Assembly: GCA_046349435.1 (NCBI GenBank)
Contig: JAXMCI010000002.1
Coordinates: forward strand, 310,001 to 374,000
Length of the DNA stretch: 64,000 nt
Source of the DNA: JAXMCI01 sp046349435
GTDB taxonomy: Bacteria > Pseudomonadota > Alphaproteobacteria > Dongiales > Dongiaceae
Direction of reading: 5' to 3'
The notes under the pieces: model-generated
Seen by the model: the letters and a program-made list of their open reading frames with translations, nothing else
What the model was told of the DNA's origin: nothing
Database searches by the model: none
In this document: one piece after another, positions 41,820 to 50,362 of the stretch
Position numbering within the stretch: position 1 is the stretch's first letter
Layout: each line of letters opens with the position of its first letter
Position numbers and translations under genes: made by a program

Positions 41820-43189
41820 TGGCCGACCAGGGCAGCGCCGACCGCGCCGAGGCCAACCGGCTCGGCGGCCGGATCCGGCGCTATGCCCGGGTCGGCACGG
41901 CGGTCGGCGGGCTGGCGGCGCGGCTGGCCGGGCAGCGCTATCTCGGGCTCGAGCTCGACCGCGACGCCCACGCCGCCGACCTCAAGCTGGCGCTGGGCGG
42001 CCTCAAGGGGCCGCTGATGAAGGTGGCGCAGATCCTCGCCACCATCCCCGACGCGCTGCCCAAGGAGTACGCGGCCGAGCTCGCCCAGCTGCAGGCCAAC
42101 GCGCCGGCGATGGGCTGGCCCTTCGTCAAGCGCCGCATGGCGAGCGAGCTCGGGCCGGACTGGCAGCAGCGCTTCGCCGGCTTCGAGCGCGAGGCCGCCG
42201 CCGCCGCCTCGCTCGGCCAGGTGCATCGCGCGACCGGCCATGACGGCGCCCGGCTCGCCTGCAAGCTGCAATATCCCGACATGCAGTCGGCGGTGGAGGC
42301 CGACCTCGGCCAGCTCCGCCTCATCCTCGGCATCTACGAGCGCTACGACCGCGCCATCTCGACCCGCGAGATCCACGCCGAGATCGCCGCCCGGCTGCGC
42401 GAGGAGCTCGATTACGGGCTGGAGGCCCGCCACATGGCGCTCTACGGCGCGATGCTGGCCAAGGAGGAGCTGGTCCACGTCCCGGTGCCGCTGCCCGAGC
42501 TCTCGACCCGCCGCCTGCTGACCATGAGCTGGCTCGACGGCGTGCCGCTGCTGCGCTTCGTCGCCGAGCACGACGACGTCGCGGTGCGCAACCGGGTGGC
42601 GCTCGCCATGTTCCGCGCCTGGTACGTGCCCTTCTACTTCTACGGCACGATCCACGGCGACCCGCACCTCGGCAACTACACGGTGCGCGAGGACGGCACC
42701 GTAAACCTGCTCGATTTCGGCTGCATCCGCGTCTTCCACGCCAGCTTCGTGCAGGGCGTCATCGACCTCTACCACGCGCTGCAGCGCGACGACCGTGCGC
42801 TGGCCGTGCACGCCTATGAGAGCTGGGGCTTCAAGGGCCTCAACAACGAGGTCATCGACGTGCTCAACCGCTGGGCCGGCTTCGTCTACGGCCCGCTGCT
42901 CGAGGACCGCCCGCGCCGCATTCAGGAGAGCGAGTCCGGCGTCTATGGCCGCGAGGTCGCCGAGGGCGTCCATGCCGAGCTGCGCCGGCTCGGGCCGGTC
43001 ACCCCGCCGCGCGAGTTCGTCTTCATGGACCGCGCCGCGATCGGCCTCGGCTCGGTCTTCCTGCACCTGCGCGCCGAGGTCAACTGGTACCGCCTGTTCC
43101 ACGACCTGATCGCCGACTTCGACGTCAAGGCCCTGCACCGCCGCCAGACCAAGGCGCTCAAGGCAGCCGGGGTACCGTTGCCGCAATAG
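41819..43189 (+). CDS. ABC1/AarF (UbiB-like) atypical kinase family protein
   Basis: This 456-residue protein has the ABC1 family KxGQ-like motif GPLMKVAQILATIPDALP, the AAAASLGQVHRA loop, the ATP lysine in ACKLQYPDMQ, and the catalytic segment HGDPHLGNYTV followed by LLDFGCIRVF. The canonical KxGQ reads KVAQ here, seen in some family branches. ABC1 kinases act in isoprenoid quinone synthesis or lipid homeostasis; with no ubi gene nearby this is probably not UbiB itself. It is translationally coupled to the M3 peptidase. Confidence 0.9.
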   Translation: MADQGSADRAEANRLGGRIRRYARVGTAVGGLAARLAGQRYLGLELDRDAHAADLKLALGGLKGPLMKVAQILATIPDALPKEYAAELAQLQANAPAMGWPFVKRRMASELGPDWQQRFAGFEREAAAAASLGQVHRATGHDGARLACKLQYPDMQSAVEADLGQLRLILGIYERYDRAISTREIHAEIAARLREELDYGLEARHMALYGAMLAKEELVHVPVPLPELSTRRLLTMSWLDGVPLLRFVAEHDDVAVRNRVALAMFRAWYVPFYFYGTIHGDPHLGNYTVREDGTVNLLDFGCIRVFHASFVQGVIDLYHALQRDDRALAVHAYESWGFKGLNNEVIDVLNRWAGFVYGPLLEDRPRRIQESESGVYGREVAEGVHAELRRLGPVTPPREFVFMDRAAIGLGSVFLHLRAEVNWYRLFHDLIADFDVKALHRRQTKALKAAGVPLPQ

Positions 43190-43209
43190 AGCGGAACCGC
43201 TGTGCGCGA

Positions 43210-44112
43210 CTACTTCACGTCATCTTTTGTGGCACCGCGCCGGAATCGATCGACAATCACCGTCCACGGTTCTTTGTCCGGATCACCATAGATTCCAAAC
43301 TTAAGATAAGTACATCCTGTGAGTGTTGGATAGCCAAAGGGATCATAGGGATTCGGTTTCCCGTCTGAGCCAAGCCCATACGGCGTTGGCGCGAATGGCT
43401 CTCCATCCAGCGAACCGTCGAGGTAACCTCTTATTGCTGGCGACTCGTTTCCCTCCACTCGTGGATCGACGTAGACATGCAGCAGCAAGGAATGCCAGTT
43501 GCCAAAGAAAATATCACTCTCTTGCATTATGAGACCAAATGGTATCTTTCCGACATTGACCGACGACGCGGCCATAAGTACGCCCGCTACGGTCGCATCT
43601 GAATTCTCGATGGGGCGGATCGACAAAATCGGATTACCGTCCTTCAGTGCCTTGATATCGAACTCGCCGCCGCCCGACAGCGCGCAACTCGTGTCGCTTT
43701 GCTTGAGCTGTGTCAGAACGAATCGTTTTGTGCCAATCTTGCCACGCATTTCTTTCGGAAACATGAATCGCAAACTGTACCAGATTTCGGTCTGCTGTGG
43801 GATCCACTGTTTGCTAGCCTCCCCGACCTCACCGCGAAGATACTTGCAGCTGCCGCCGCTTCCAGGAGGAGAATTGGGATTGAGAGTTATTGCCAGTGCC
43901 ATGTTTTGGGCATCGTCTGGGGCGGGCACATGTCGGAATTCGAACTTCCCTTGACACTGCCAAGCGTCAGTAAGCCCTGCCCCCAGGTCTCCGTTGAAGT
44001 CGCTTGCCAGCTCGAGATGCTTGGGGCTTGGGGCCGGATCTTCGGCGACTGCTGGCCTGAGCAATGCGCAACCGAGCAGGATCGTGAATGTCCAAACTAT
44101 GACTCTGCCCAT
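43210..44112 (-). CDS. Secreted polysaccharide lyase-like protein (heparin lyase I/PL20-like jelly roll), low GC
   Basis: This 300-residue protein has a signal peptide (VIVWTFTILLGCALLRPAVA) and a beta-rich body with CKYLRGEVGE, QTEIWYSLRFMFPKEMRG and WHSLLLHVYVDP, the layout of the PF14099-type polysaccharide lyases of the jelly-roll fold. A C-terminal strand reads YLKFGIYGDPDKEPWTVIVD. Codon use differs strongly from every neighbour: many A/T third positions and only about half G+C. The substrate would be an acidic polysaccharide, and some family members are catalytically uncertain. Most likely acquired by transfer. Confidence 0.65.
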   Translation of the reverse strand: MGRVIVWTFTILLGCALLRPAVAEDPAPSPKHLELASDFNGDLGAGLTDAWQCQGKFEFRHVPAPDDAQNMALAITLNPNSPPGSGGSCKYLRGEVGEASKQWIPQQTEIWYSLRFMFPKEMRGKIGTKRFVLTQLKQSDTSCALSGGGEFDIKALKDGNPILSIRPIENSDATVAGVLMAASSVNVGKIPFGLIMQESDIFFGNWHSLLLHVYVDPRVEGNESPAIRGYLDGSLDGEPFAPTPYGLGSDGKPNPYDPFGYPTLTGCTYLKFGIYGDPDKEPWTVIVDRFRRGATKDDVK

Positions 44113-44379
44113 CTTTGTAGCCTCGCGAGGGCTTCACCGTCGGTACGATAATCGAAGATGGTGAAGTAGGTCAACTACTGTAGTGGGCGGAGGCTGAACT
44201 TGGCAAAACTCTACCACTGTACCTGGGGTGGGCGTCTACTGAAGCGGACACCTGAATTTTCCTGCGGCAACTCGAGAGTCGAGCGGGGGATGGCAGCCCA
44301 TCGCAGGCCAGTAAGGGGCTGGAATCGGCGTCGAATAATTGTATCATTTGCCCCGCCTTGAGAGCGAGAAGGACTCTTC
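44113..44379. other. Lower-GC intergenic stretch upstream of glmM
   Basis: These 267 bp share the lower GC of the lyase gene up to about 44350. I find no open frame of note. The short string GGCGTCTACTGAAGCGGACA followed by CCTGAATTTTCC resembles the kind of terminus left by insertion elements, but no inverted partner is seen. TATCAT at 44342-44347 is a possible -10 box for glmM. Confidence 0.4.
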
Positions 44380-45739
44380 ATGACCCGTCGCCTGTTCGGC
44401 ACCGACGGCATTCGCGGCACCGCCAACCAGGAGCCGATCACCGCGGAGACGGCGCTGCGCGTGGCGCTCGCCGCCGGCGCCGAGTCTCACCCGCGGCGGC
44501 CATCGCCACCGCGTGGTGATCGGCAAGGACACGCGGCTCTCCGGCTACATGCTGGAGCCGGCGCTGACCGCCGGCTTCGTCGCCATGGGCATGGACGTGG
44601 TGCTGCTCGGCCCGCTGCCGACCCCGGCGGTCGCCATGCTGACCCGCTCGCTGCGCGCCGATCTCGGCGTCATGGTGTCGGCCTCGCACAATCCCTTCCA
44701 GGATAACGGCATCAAGCTGTTCGGGCCGGACGGCTACAAGCTCTCCGACGCCGTCGAGGCCTCGATCGAGTCGCGGCTGGAGCGCGGCGACGGCTGGTCG
44801 CTGGCGCCGGCCGCCGATCTCGGCCGCGCCATGCGGCTGGAGGATGCGCGCGGCCGCTACATCGAGTTCGTCAAGCGCAGCTTCCCGCGCGAGCGCGGGC
44901 TCGACGGCCTCAAGATCGTCGTCGATTGCGCCCACGGCGCCGCCTACAAGGTGGCGCCCACGGTGCTCTACGAGCTCGGCGCCGAGGTCGTGCCGATCGG
45001 CGTCGAGCCGGACGGGCGCAACATCAACCGCGAGTGCGGCGCCACCGCGCCCGCCCTGATGCAGGACACGGTGGTCCGCGAGAAGGCCGATCTCGGCCTG
45101 GCGCTCGACGGCGACGCCGACCGGCTGATCGTCTGCGACGAGAAGGGCCAGCTGCTCGACGGCGACCAGCTGATGGCGCTGGTCGCCCGCTCCTGGGCGC
45201 GCGCCGGCCGGCTGGCCGGCGGCGGCGTGGTCGCGACGGTGATGTCGAACCTCGGGCTGGAGCGCTACCTCGGCGGGCTCGGCCTGACGCTGACCCGCAC
45301 GCCGGTCGGCGACCGCTACGTGCTGGAGAAGATGCGCGCCATCGGCTGCAATGTCGGCGGCGAGCAGTCCGGCCACATCATCCTCAGCGACTTCGGCACC
45401 ACCGGCGACGGGCTGATCGCCGCGCTGCAGGCGCTGGCCGTGCTCGTCGAGTCGGGCAAGCCGGCGAGCGAGGCCGGCCGCCTCTTCACGCCGCTGCCGC
45501 AGACGCTGACCTCGCTGCGCGTCGCGGGCGGCGGCGCCCCGGTGCTGGAGCATGAGAGCGTCAAGGCGGCGATCCGCGCCGGCGAGGCGGCGCTGGCCGG
45601 CAGCGGCCGCCTGCTGATCCGCCGCTCCGGCACCGAGCCGGTGGTCCGGGTCATGGCCGAGGGCGAGGATGCCGCCCTGATCGGCCGGGTCGTCGAGGAC
45701 ATCCTCGACGCGATGAAGCGGGTCGCGCCGGCTGCCTGA
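44380..45739 (+). CDS. glmM: Phosphoglucosamine mutase; 1-bp frameshift near 44486
   Basis: GlmM converts glucosamine-6-phosphate to glucosamine-1-phosphate for peptidoglycan and lipopolysaccharide. The N-terminus RRLFGTDGIRGTAN, the phosphoserine loop VMVSASHNPFQDNG, the Mg loop LALDGDADRLIV, and the C-terminal RRSGTEPVVRVMAEG are all present. However, the frame breaks after codon 35: GAG TCTCACC should read GAG TTCACC, one base too many at about 44485-44487. Removing it restores FTRGGHRHRVVIGKDTRLSG and a 452-residue protein. As the enzyme is normally essential, a sequencing error or a second gene copy elsewhere is likely. folP and ftsH, the usual upstream neighbours, are absent. Confidence 0.92.
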
Positions 45740-45790
45740 TCCGCGAGCCCGCGCCTCTTCCTGCCTCGCCGGCGCGCCGGCGCCCGCCCG

Positions 45791-47185
45791 TCAGACGATC
45801 GACGGCGCGGCGTCCGGGCCGCTGGCGAGCAGCTCGGCGACGGTGGCGAGGCCGCGCTGCAGCTGGGCGCGGCTCGGGGTGGCGCAGAGGCAGATGCGGA
45901 TCGCCTCGGCGGCCGGGCGGCCGACGGCGAAGGCCGAGGCGGGGGCCACCAGCACGCCGCAGGCGCGCGCCGCGGCGGTGAGGTCCTCGGCGCGCCACGG
46001 CTCCGGCAGCTCGAGCCAGCCATGGAAGCCGGTGGGGTGCGCCAGCCAGCGCCAGCCGGCCAGCGCCGCGCGGGCGGTCGCCTGGCGGGCGCTGGCCTCG
46101 GCGCGGGCGTCGGCGGCGAGCCGGTCGGCGGTGCCGTCCTCGATCCAGCGGGTGGCGATCTCGGCCATCAGCGGCGCCGCCATCCAGGTGCTGGTGCGCA
46201 CCGCCCCGACGAAGGCGCCCTGGCGGCCGGGCGGGGTGGTGAGGTAGCCGATGCGCAGGCCCGGGGCGAGGCTCTTGGAGGTGCTGGTCAGGTAGTAGCC
46301 GATGTCCGGCGCCAGGCTGGACAGTGCCGGCAGCGCCTCGCCGAGGAAGCCGTAGACGTCGTCCTCGACGATCGCCACGCCGTGCGCCGAGGCGATCGCC
46401 GCGATCGCCTCGCGGCGGGCCACCGGCATCTGGCTGCCGGTCGGGTTCTGCAGGTGCGGCATGCAGTAGAGCGCCCGCGGATTGCCGGCGCGGCAGGCCG
46501 CCTCGAGCGCCTCGGGCAGCAGCCCGTCGGCGTCCATGGCGATCCCCTGCAGCCGCAGCTGCAGCATGCCGGCCAGGCTCTTCATGCCGGGATAGGTCAG
46601 CGCCTCGGTCAGCACCAGGTCGCCGGGCTTGGTCAGCCCGGCGAAGACGGTGAGCATGGCGTGCTGGCCGCCGGCGGTGACGATCACCCGCTCGGCCTCG
46701 ACCGAGAGGCCGCGGCGCGACAGCCAGGCGGCGCCCGCGGCGCGGTGGCGGGCGGCGCCGCGATGCGGCTGGTAGCCGAGCAGGGCGCCCAGCCCCGGCT
46801 CCCCGGCGAGCTGCGCCAGCGTCGTGGCGAGCAGCCGCTCGCCCTCCGCCGGCACCGACATGTTGACGCTGAAGTCGATCACCCCGCCGCCATCGCCGGG
46901 CAGCGCGGGCTCGGCGAGCAGCGAGGGCACCACGGTGCGCTGGTGGTCGCGGACATAGGTGCCGCGCCCGACCTCGCCGCCGACCAGCCCGCGCCGGGCC
47001 GCCTCGTTGTAGGCGCGCGTCACCGTGCCGACGGTGACGCCCAGCCGGTAGGCGAGGTCGCGGTGGGTGGGCAGGCGGTCGCCGGCGCGCAGCCGGCCGG
47101 CCTCGATGTCCTGGGCGAGCGCCTCGGCGATCGCGACGTAGCGCGAGCCGGGCAGGGCCGAGATGTCCGGCTGCCAAATTGTCAT
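45791..47185 (-). CDS. MocR-type regulator: GntR winged helix fused to PLP aminotransferase domain
   Basis: This 464-residue protein has an N-terminal wHTH (LPTHRDLAYRLGVTVGTVTRAY) at about 40-70 and a fold-type I aminotransferase domain with VTAGGQHAMLTVFAGL, HLQNPTGSQMPVARR, VEDDVYGFL and the PLP lysine in STSKSLAPGLRIGYL. MocR proteins sense amines or amino acids through PLP chemistry, for example PdxR, GabR, TauR. A palindrome TTGTCATGGTGACAA overlaps its start codon and the same half-site recurs in the divergent gene's leader, which implies autoregulation and control of the DUF1127 gene. Confidence 0.92.
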   Translation of the reverse strand: MTIWQPDISALPGSRYVAIAEALAQDIEAGRLRAGDRLPTHRDLAYRLGVTVGTVTRAYNEAARRGLVGGEVGRGTYVRDHQRTVVPSLLAEPALPGDGGGVIDFSVNMSVPAEGERLLATTLAQLAGEPGLGALLGYQPHRGAARHRAAGAAWLSRRGLSVEAERVIVTAGGQHAMLTVFAGLTKPGDLVLTEALTYPGMKSLAGMLQLRLQGIAMDADGLLPEALEAACRAGNPRALYCMPHLQNPTGSQMPVARREAIAAIASAHGVAIVEDDVYGFLGEALPALSSLAPDIGYYLTSTSKSLAPGLRIGYLTTPPGRQGAFVGAVRTSTWMAAPLMAEIATRWIEDGTADRLAADARAEASARQATARAALAGWRWLAHPTGFHGWLELPEPWRAEDLTAAARACGVLVAPASAFAVGRPAAEAIRICLCATPSRAQLQRGLATVAELLASGPDAAPSIV

Positions 47186-47245
47186 GGTGACAAGGTATGC
47201 ATTGACCGATTGTCCCTGTCAACTTTAGAAATCAATGGTGACAAT
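47179..47245. promoter_or_regulatory. MocR operator region with repeated ATGGTGACAA sites
   Basis: Site 1, TTGTCATGGTGACAA (47179-47193), is a near-complete inverted repeat overlapping the MocR start. Site 2, ATGGTGACAAT (47235-47245), repeats its right half in the same orientation 50 bp away. Between them TTGACC (47202-47207), 18 bp, TAGAAA (47226-47231) make a plausible promoter for the rightward gene. Spaced direct repeats are typical of MocR dimers. Confidence 0.65.
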
Positions 47246-47280
47246 TCACGGGGATTGTCCTACCAAGAGGAGCGCATGCC

Positions 47281-47499
47281 ATGAGCACAAGTCTGCACCG
47301 CTTCGCCGCGCCATATCTGCCGGGCCGCTCGGTCCCGGCGGCCCTGGTCCTGGCGGTCGGCGACGTCGTGCTCAAATGGCTCGACCGACGCCGCCAGCGC
47401 CGCGCGCTGGACCGGCTCGACGACCTGATGCTGCACGATATCGGCCTCAGCCGGGCCGACGTGGAGCGCGAGGTGGTCAAGCCGTTCTGGCGGCCCTGA
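47281..47499 (+). CDS. DUF1127 domain-containing small protein
   Basis: This 72-residue protein has the DUF1127 C-terminal signature WLDRRRQRRALDRLDDLMLH followed by DIGLSRADVEREV. Such short Arg-rich proteins are common in alphaproteobacteria; some bind RNA and affect phosphate or stress responses. It is divergent from the MocR gene, with AGAGGAG eight bases before the ATG, and is followed by a hairpin terminator. Confidence 0.88.
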   Translation: MSTSLHRFAAPYLPGRSVPAALVLAVGDVVLKWLDRRRQRRALDRLDDLMLHDIGLSRADVEREVVKPFWRP

Positions 47500-47515
47500 T
47501 CGCGGACCCCGGGAT

Positions 47516-47555
47516 TTCGGCCACGACGATTCCGGCCACGACGATTCCGGCACGG
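47516..47555. repeat. Short tandem repeat, 15-bp unit
   Basis: TTCCGGCCACGACGA is present once exactly (47530-47544), preceded by a 14-bp near-copy and followed by a partial third copy. It is non-coding. Confidence 0.75.
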
Positions 47556-47561
47556 TGACGG

Positions 47562-47589
47562 GCGCCCGCCGTGGCAACGCGGCGGGCGC
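47562..47589 (+). terminator. Hairpin terminator after the DUF1127 gene
   Basis: GCGCCCGCCG (47562-47571) pairs exactly with CGGCGGGCGC (47580-47589) over an 8-nt loop and is followed by TTCTCTAT. Confidence 0.7.
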
Positions 47590-47644
47590 TTCTCTATGCT
47601 CCGCCGGCCCGACGGCTTCGGAGGGCGGGGCGAGGGAGGATGGG

Positions 47645-48427
47645 ATGGAGTTGCCGATCTACCAGGTCGACGCGTTCGCCAACCGGCTGTTCACCGGCAA
47701 CCCGGCCGCGGTCGTGCCGCTCGAGGAATGGCTGCCCGCCCCCACCATGCAGGCCATCGCGGCCGAGAACAACCTCGCCGAGACCGCCTTCTTCGTGCCC
47801 AGCAGCGGCGACTACGAGCTGCGCTGGTTCACCCCGACCACCGAGGTCTCGCTCTGCGGCCACGCCACGCTGGCCAGCGCCTACGTCATCGCCACCATCC
47901 TCAGCCCGGGCCGCAGCGTGCTGCGGTTCCACACCAAGAGCGGGCTGCTCGAGGTCACCCGGCACGGCGAGATCATGAGCCTCGATCTGCCCGCCCGGCC
48001 GCCGCTCGCCACCCCGGTGCCGGACGATTTCGCGGTGATTCTCGGCGCCTCGCCGGCCAGCGTGCTGCGCGCCGCGGACGACTTCCTCGTGGTCTTCGCC
48101 GGCGACCAGACGGTGCGGGCGCTGATGCCCGACCTGGCGCGGATCGCGAGGCTCCCGGCACAGGGGGTGATCGTCACCGCCCCGGCGCGCGACGTCGACT
48201 TCGTCTCCCGCTACTTCGCTCCGGCCGCCGGCATCCCGGAGGATCCGGTGACCGGCGCCGCCCACTGCGCCCTGGTGCCCTACTGGAGCCAGCGGCTGGG
48301 CAAGACCAACCTGCATGCCCGCCAGGTCTCGGCCCGCGGCGGCGACCTCTACTGCCGAGCCTCGGGCGCCCGCGTCGTGCTGTCGGGCCGGGCCGTGCTC
48401 TACCTCGAGGGCCGCATTCATATCTGA
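47645..48427 (+). CDS. PhzF family phenazine biosynthesis-like isomerase
   Basis: This 260-residue protein has the PhzF fold markers: N-terminal YQVDAFANRLFTGNPAAVV, catalytic glutamate E46 in NNLAETAFF, RWFTPTTEVSLCGHATLAS, and the second-half EDPVTGAAHCAL. PhzF isomerises dihydro-hydroxyanthranilate in phenazine synthesis, but most homologues outside phenazine clusters are of unknown substrate, and no phz gene is nearby. Start ATG 47645 follows GGAGGATGG. Confidence 0.92.
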   Translation: MELPIYQVDAFANRLFTGNPAAVVPLEEWLPAPTMQAIAAENNLAETAFFVPSSGDYELRWFTPTTEVSLCGHATLASAYVIATILSPGRSVLRFHTKSGLLEVTRHGEIMSLDLPARPPLATPVPDDFAVILGASPASVLRAADDFLVVFAGDQTVRALMPDLARIARLPAQGVIVTAPARDVDFVSRYFAPAAGIPEDPVTGAAHCALVPYWSQRLGKTNLHARQVSARGGDLYCRASGARVVLSGRAVLYLEGRIHI

Positions 48428-48575
48428 TGCAAAAAATGCGGTTATAGGATCCTATTCCTTAGTCGCGACCTTGCGGCACCGCAAAATAGCTGAGGCGCCG
48501 GCCGGCATTTGCAGGCAAGATCGCGGCGAGGGGGACCTCCGAGGGTCCGGTCCCGGGGGGAAGGAATCCACCACA

Positions 48576-49973
48576 ATGCCGCTCGACATCGCAGCGCTGA
48601 TCGCCGCTCGCCGGGGCGAGAAGTACCAGCTGCACGACAGCCACCTGAACCAGCAGTTCGTCCGCATGCTGCGGGTGATCGGCTACGACGTCGACTTCGT
48701 CTCGGGCAAGGGCCCGCATCTCTTCGATGCCGCCGGCCGCCGCTACCTCGACCTGCTGAGCGGCTTCGGCGTCTTCGCCCTCGGCCGCAACCATCCGGCA
48801 ATCGCTGCGGCGCTGCACCAGGTGCTCGACGCCGGCCTCGCCAACCTGGTGCAGCTCGACGTCTCGCTGCTGAGCGGCCTGCTGGCCGAGCGCCTGCTGG
48901 CGCTGATGCCGGGGCAGGAGCGGGTGTTCTTCTGCAACTCCGGCGCCGAGGCGGTCGAGGCCGGCATCAAGTTCGCCCGGGCGGCGACCGGCCGGCCCGG
49001 GCTGGTGCATTGCAGCCACGGCTTCCACGGGCTGACCTGCGGCGCCCTGTCGCTGAACGGCGAGGACGTCTTCCGCCAGGGCTTCGGCCCGCTGCTGACC
49101 GACAGCCGTCGGGTGCCGTTCGGCGACCTGCCGGCGCTGGAGCAGGCGCTGTCGAAGCGCGACGTCGCCGCCTTCGTCGTCGAGCCGGTGCAGGGCCACG
49201 GCGTGCACCTGCCGCCGGACGGCTATCTCGCCGAGGCGGCGCGGCTCTGCCGGCGCGCCGGCACGCTCTTCGTCGCCGACGAGGTGCAGACCGGGCTCGG
49301 CCGCACCGGCCGCTTCCTCGCCTCCGAGCATTGGGGGGTCGAGCCCGACATGGTGCTGCTCGCCAAGGCGCTGTCCGGCGGCCACGTGCCGATCGGCGCC
49401 GTCGCCACCAAGGGCTGGATCTTCGCCAAGGTGTTCGACCGGCTCGACCGCGCCGTGGTGCACGGCTCGACCTTCAGCAAGAACGACCTCGCCATGGCCG
49501 CCGGGCTGGCCACCCTCTCGGTGATCGAGGAGGAGCGGCTGGTCGAGCGGGCGGCGACCATGGGGGCCGCCATCCTCGCCGACCTGACGGCGATCGGCGC
49601 CGGCTCCGAGTTCGTCCGCTCGGTGCGCGGCAAGGGCATGATGATCGGCATCGAGTTCGGGCCGCCGCGCAGCCTGCGCCTCAAGGCCGCCTGGCAGCTG
49701 CTGGCCGCGGTCAATTCCAGCCTGTTCTGCCAGATGGTCACCCTGCCGCTGTTCCGGCGCCACCGCATCCTCTGCCAGGTGGCGGGCCATGATTCCCTGG
49801 TCGTCAAGCTGATCCCGTCGCTGACCCTCGCCGAGGAGGACCGCGTCTGGATCCGCGACGCCTTCGCCGACGTCATCGCCGATTGCGAGCGGGTGCCGGG
49901 GGCGATCTGGGACACCGGCCGCCAGCTCGCCGGCCATGCCATGCGCAGCCGGGCCAAGGTCGCGGTCGGCTGA
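48576..49973 (+). CDS. Class III PLP-dependent aminotransferase
   Basis: This 465-residue enzyme has the class III pattern: YLDLLSGFGVFALGRNHPAI, FCNSGAEAVEAGIKFARAAT, CSHGFHGLTCGALSLNG, VVEPVQGHGVHLPPDGYL, ADEVQTGLGRTG and PLP lysine K302 in STFSKNDLAM. The N-terminal HDSHLNQQFVRMLRVIGYD and the LSGFGVFALG block recall the hopanoid aminotransferase HpnO and diaminobutyrate/acetylornithine-type enzymes. Substrate is uncertain; no hpn gene is adjacent. Upstream is a GGGGGGAAGG site before ATG 48576. Confidence 0.87.
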   Translation: MPLDIAALIAARRGEKYQLHDSHLNQQFVRMLRVIGYDVDFVSGKGPHLFDAAGRRYLDLLSGFGVFALGRNHPAIAAALHQVLDAGLANLVQLDVSLLSGLLAERLLALMPGQERVFFCNSGAEAVEAGIKFARAATGRPGLVHCSHGFHGLTCGALSLNGEDVFRQGFGPLLTDSRRVPFGDLPALEQALSKRDVAAFVVEPVQGHGVHLPPDGYLAEAARLCRRAGTLFVADEVQTGLGRTGRFLASEHWGVEPDMVLLAKALSGGHVPIGAVATKGWIFAKVFDRLDRAVVHGSTFSKNDLAMAAGLATLSVIEEERLVERAATMGAAILADLTAIGAGSEFVRSVRGKGMMIGIEFGPPRSLRLKAAWQLLAAVNSSLFCQMVTLPLFRRHRILCQVAGHDSLVVKLIPSLTLAEEDRVWIRDAFADVIADCERVPGAIWDTGRQLAGHAMRSRAKVAVG

Positions 49974-50053
49974 GCCTGGCCGGGGCCGCGGCCGGCGGGA
50001 CTCCGCCCGGCGCGGCGTGCTGCCCCGGGTGCGGGGCGATCCGGGGGACGCCC

Positions 50054-50362
50054 ATGTACGAGATCGATCCGGAGCGGCTGGACCTGGCGCGCGAGTTCCG
50101 CGCCAGGCCGCATGGCGTGCACAGCGCCGAGCTGCAGCGGGTGCTGAACCGGATGCGGCTGCAGCCGCTGGCCGGCCGCTACGCGCTGGTCGTGGTCGAG
50201 CCCTATCGCCGCTGGATGCTGGCCCGCCTCAGCGGCCGGCGCGGCGTGCCGCCGACGCTGTTTCCCGAGCGGCAGTTCGACGACATCGCGGAAGCCGAAT
50301 GGGCGATCTTCCGGCTGCGCTGGGAGCTGCTCACCGGCCGCGCGCTGGAGCTGCCGGAATGA
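50054..50362 (+). CDS. Putative small subunit of N,N-dimethylformamidase-like enzyme
   Basis: This 102-residue soluble protein is Arg-rich with YALVVVEPYRRWMLARLSGR and EWAIFRLRWELL. Alone it would be hypothetical, but its TGA overlaps the ATG of a clear dimethylformamidase large-subunit homologue (ATGA). Known dimethylformamidase is an alpha2beta2 enzyme with a small subunit of roughly this size encoded directly upstream. I therefore call it the small subunit by context; sequence similarity could not be tested. Confidence 0.7.
   Translation: MYEIDPERLDLAREFRARPHGVHSAELQRVLNRMRLQPLAGRYALVVVEPYRRWMLARLSGRRGVPPTLFPERQFDDIAEAEWAIFRLRWELLTGRALELPE

Noticed and set aside
44219..44262. Possible insertion-sequence end (GGCGTCTACTGAAGCGGACA region)
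   Set aside because: No matching inverted end, target duplication or transposase remnant could be found by eye.
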